A stretch of 6,828 bases of DNA from Acidobacteriaceae bacterium (lineage in GTDB: Bacteria > Acidobacteriota > Terriglobia > Terriglobales > Acidobacteriaceae). The stretch covers positions 1 to 6,828 of the forward strand of contig PMWR01000628.1 of assembly GCA_003166055.1 (NCBI GenBank), in the 5' to 3' direction. Position numbers and translations under genes: made by a program. The notes below the pieces were generated by a model. It was not told where the DNA came from. It did not search any database and was given only the letters and a program-made list of their open reading frames with translations. Below, one piece after another: positions 6,501-6,828 of the stretch (position 1 is the first letter of the stretch; each line of letters opens with the position of its first letter).

Positions 6501-6828
6501 GAGTTCCGACGGCGGTGCAAACTGTGACTTACAACGTGTGCGATGAGACTCCGACCGATCCGGGGAATACGCAATGCGGGCATACGGGGCTGGGGCCGAT
6601 CAAGGCGGCGCAGATTACGGTGCCGTTTTATGCGTCGTGGCCCGCGGCGAATTGCGCAAGCGGGTCGCAGTTGAACGTTGCCGGCCAGTGTGGATGGCTC
6701 GACCAGAACTATCAGCAGATCGGACAGATTACAAGCAAAGCGAATTCGACCTATGAGGCGGCGATGGTAAAGCTGACGCGCTATGGACGGCGCGGGCTGA
6801 GCCTGCATGCGCGCTACACCTATTCGCA
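3560..6828 (+). CDS. TonB-dependent receptor, Oar-like, with carboxypeptidase-regulatory-like domain (3' truncated by the window)
   Basis: A single open frame of 1089 residues running off the right edge. These outer-membrane proteins import or bind large ligands using TonB energy; the substrate cannot be told here. A Sec signal peptide (hydrophobic 9-25, likely cut after RAQA at 29) is followed by a carboxypeptidase-regulatory-like beta-sandwich at about 38-120 (GSLAGRLTD, GAYRFAGLEAGAYALEA). An atypical segment spans about 121-275. The plug follows: LPASGRRWQDF at 280-290, then VSLQGAG, TTLDGAS, IREVETAQGNAEAGG, GVATRSGE and MHGQGFLFDRQ near 400-410, then QNPFTQW. Beta-barrel sequence starts near 448 (GVGLGSQIRRDKLFWFAALDGY) and continues to the edge, where YTYS matches a conserved strand of this family. 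Judging by usual family length, a few hundred C-terminal residues are missing. All eight cysteines occur as four close pairs after residue 740. Codons end mostly in G. Confidence 0.92.
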   Translation, partial: MAGVRGSWGWAAAALLMLAWPAPVGRAQAGQAATGETGSLAGRLTDVHSAPLAGATVVVRNEATGAETRTTTGKNGAYRFAGLEAGAYALEAESALGRGRLADIVVAAGHEARVQAAMEFEAAPAQPIQSENQAILALRALEALRALGHSAGDGLRVVETRLDVAAVAETSPLLEMAMSERALPPVLLAGAASPEMRVLLVPVLHRGDNGLAVESRGAVATLELEPLLGLPVLRLPLLGAPAGLGSNEHPNEAAMAAAQRVDPVAPAVTTAVTGNQLQALPASGRRWQDFVLDTPAAAGGNAQVSLQGAGKEPAETTLDGASTRLAFGSRGSGIAAGSGADQNAMGQAWAGGRGSVIAEAAIREVETAQGNAEAGGTRSAGGRMGVATRSGETRGGGNGMHGQGFLFDRQNTWGAQNPFTQWVKESAPATETTTPAFTAEPYTPPDHEMVWGVGLGSQIRRDKLFWFAALDGYRRNDPGLATVKYPAEFFAQPSDDQMQVLSARLGLSATNPVAEGLAAYSKMLETLDGLLGPAPRTAVQWVGFGRVDWKAAERHRFTLEGIGATWDSPGGGLTRVSESYGANSFGTSEASEEWLLGRWEAFLTPNLLAVSQGSMGRNVLSTHAERPSGFEQTFLGPNLWGQLPQINVDNRYGFTIGDPARFGQGSYPDERLFEGQESLDWVRGSVLVKAGFDLMHNSDATNLLRNETGTYSYASVENFASDALVYGAFGSLGVLDPDNQHNCDQTGKVWRDTKGGLRGLGSLPCYSYFSQVVGPANWHLSTNDWAGFATAQWQAKKLMVFSAGLRWDLEQMPPPIAALANPELPLAGRMPGLGSDWGPRISMALGSAEGHWPVLRMGYGMYFGRTENATLETALTQTGSLNGDLNFFVRPTDGLNTGTATSNAPPFPCVMPVAANCGWAGSPESVVKPGAVEFEQGFRNPEVHQAVAALEEGLPGHVELTASAMVSLGRRLPVPMDANAGVPTAVQTVTYNVCDETPTDPGNTQCGHTGLGPIKAAQITVPFYASWPAANCASGSQLNVAGQCGWLDQNYQQIGQITSKANSTYEAAMVKLTRYGRRGLSLHARYTYS
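3967..3999 (+). repeat. In-frame 18-bp tandem duplication within the receptor gene
   Basis: GGCGCTGAGGGCTCT occurs at 3967-3981 and again at 3985-3999, a period of 18 bases that keeps the frame and encodes LALRAL-EALRAL (about residues 136-148). It lies in the atypical segment between the carboxypeptidase-like domain and the plug, and probably arose by slippage. Confidence 0.7.

Noticed and set aside
5486..6808. Long minus-strand open frame (440 codons) opposite the receptor gene
   Set aside because: Its translation is Arg/His/Pro/Leu-rich with no domain, and it lies opposite a receptor frame with clear family motifs. Long antisense frames are expected when codons on the coding strand end mostly in G.

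Overview
The window looks like chromosomal DNA of a soil-type Acidobacteriota, probably class Terriglobia. The reasons are the high-GC composition, an Oar-like TonB-dependent outer-membrane receptor with an N-terminal carboxypeptidase-regulatory-like domain (strongly amplified in that group), and a Tat-exported M19-family protein. The placement rests on gene character, not on a marker gene.

Layout from left to right. Positions 1-278 hold no gene I can support, but they contain a strong nested inverted repeat (60-132). A Tat-exported membrane-dipeptidase (M19) homologue follows on the + strand (279-1430). It converges on a minus-strand type II toxin-antitoxin pair: a Phd/YefM-like antitoxin (2155-1913) overlapping a FitB/VapC-like PIN-domain toxin (1916-1488) by four bases. 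The pair's promoter, with a perfect TATAAT, lies inside a 13-bp inverted repeat that starts three bases after the stop codon of obgE (3275-2208, minus). A divergent intergenic region (3276-3559) holds short A/T-rich direct repeats, a 14-bp perfect palindrome, a terminator-like hairpin and a small hairpin exposing a Shine-Dalgarno core. The rest (3560-6828) is one uninterrupted + strand frame: the first 1089 residues of a TonB-dependent receptor whose C-terminus lies beyond the right edge.

How the genes relate. ObgE is a housekeeping ribosome-associated GTPase. The toxin-antitoxin pair sits directly behind it in the same orientation, but carries its own promoter and operator and so is probably an independent autoregulated module. 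Its base composition lacks the strong top-strand G excess seen in the neighbouring genes, which fits later insertion. The M19 protein and the receptor share no visible operon; both are envelope proteins.

No wholly new system stands out. The points most worth a second look are the M19 homologue lacking two canonical metal-site motifs, the compact promoter/operator after obgE, the unexplained structured element at the left edge, and the receptor's long pre-plug segment and paired cysteines.
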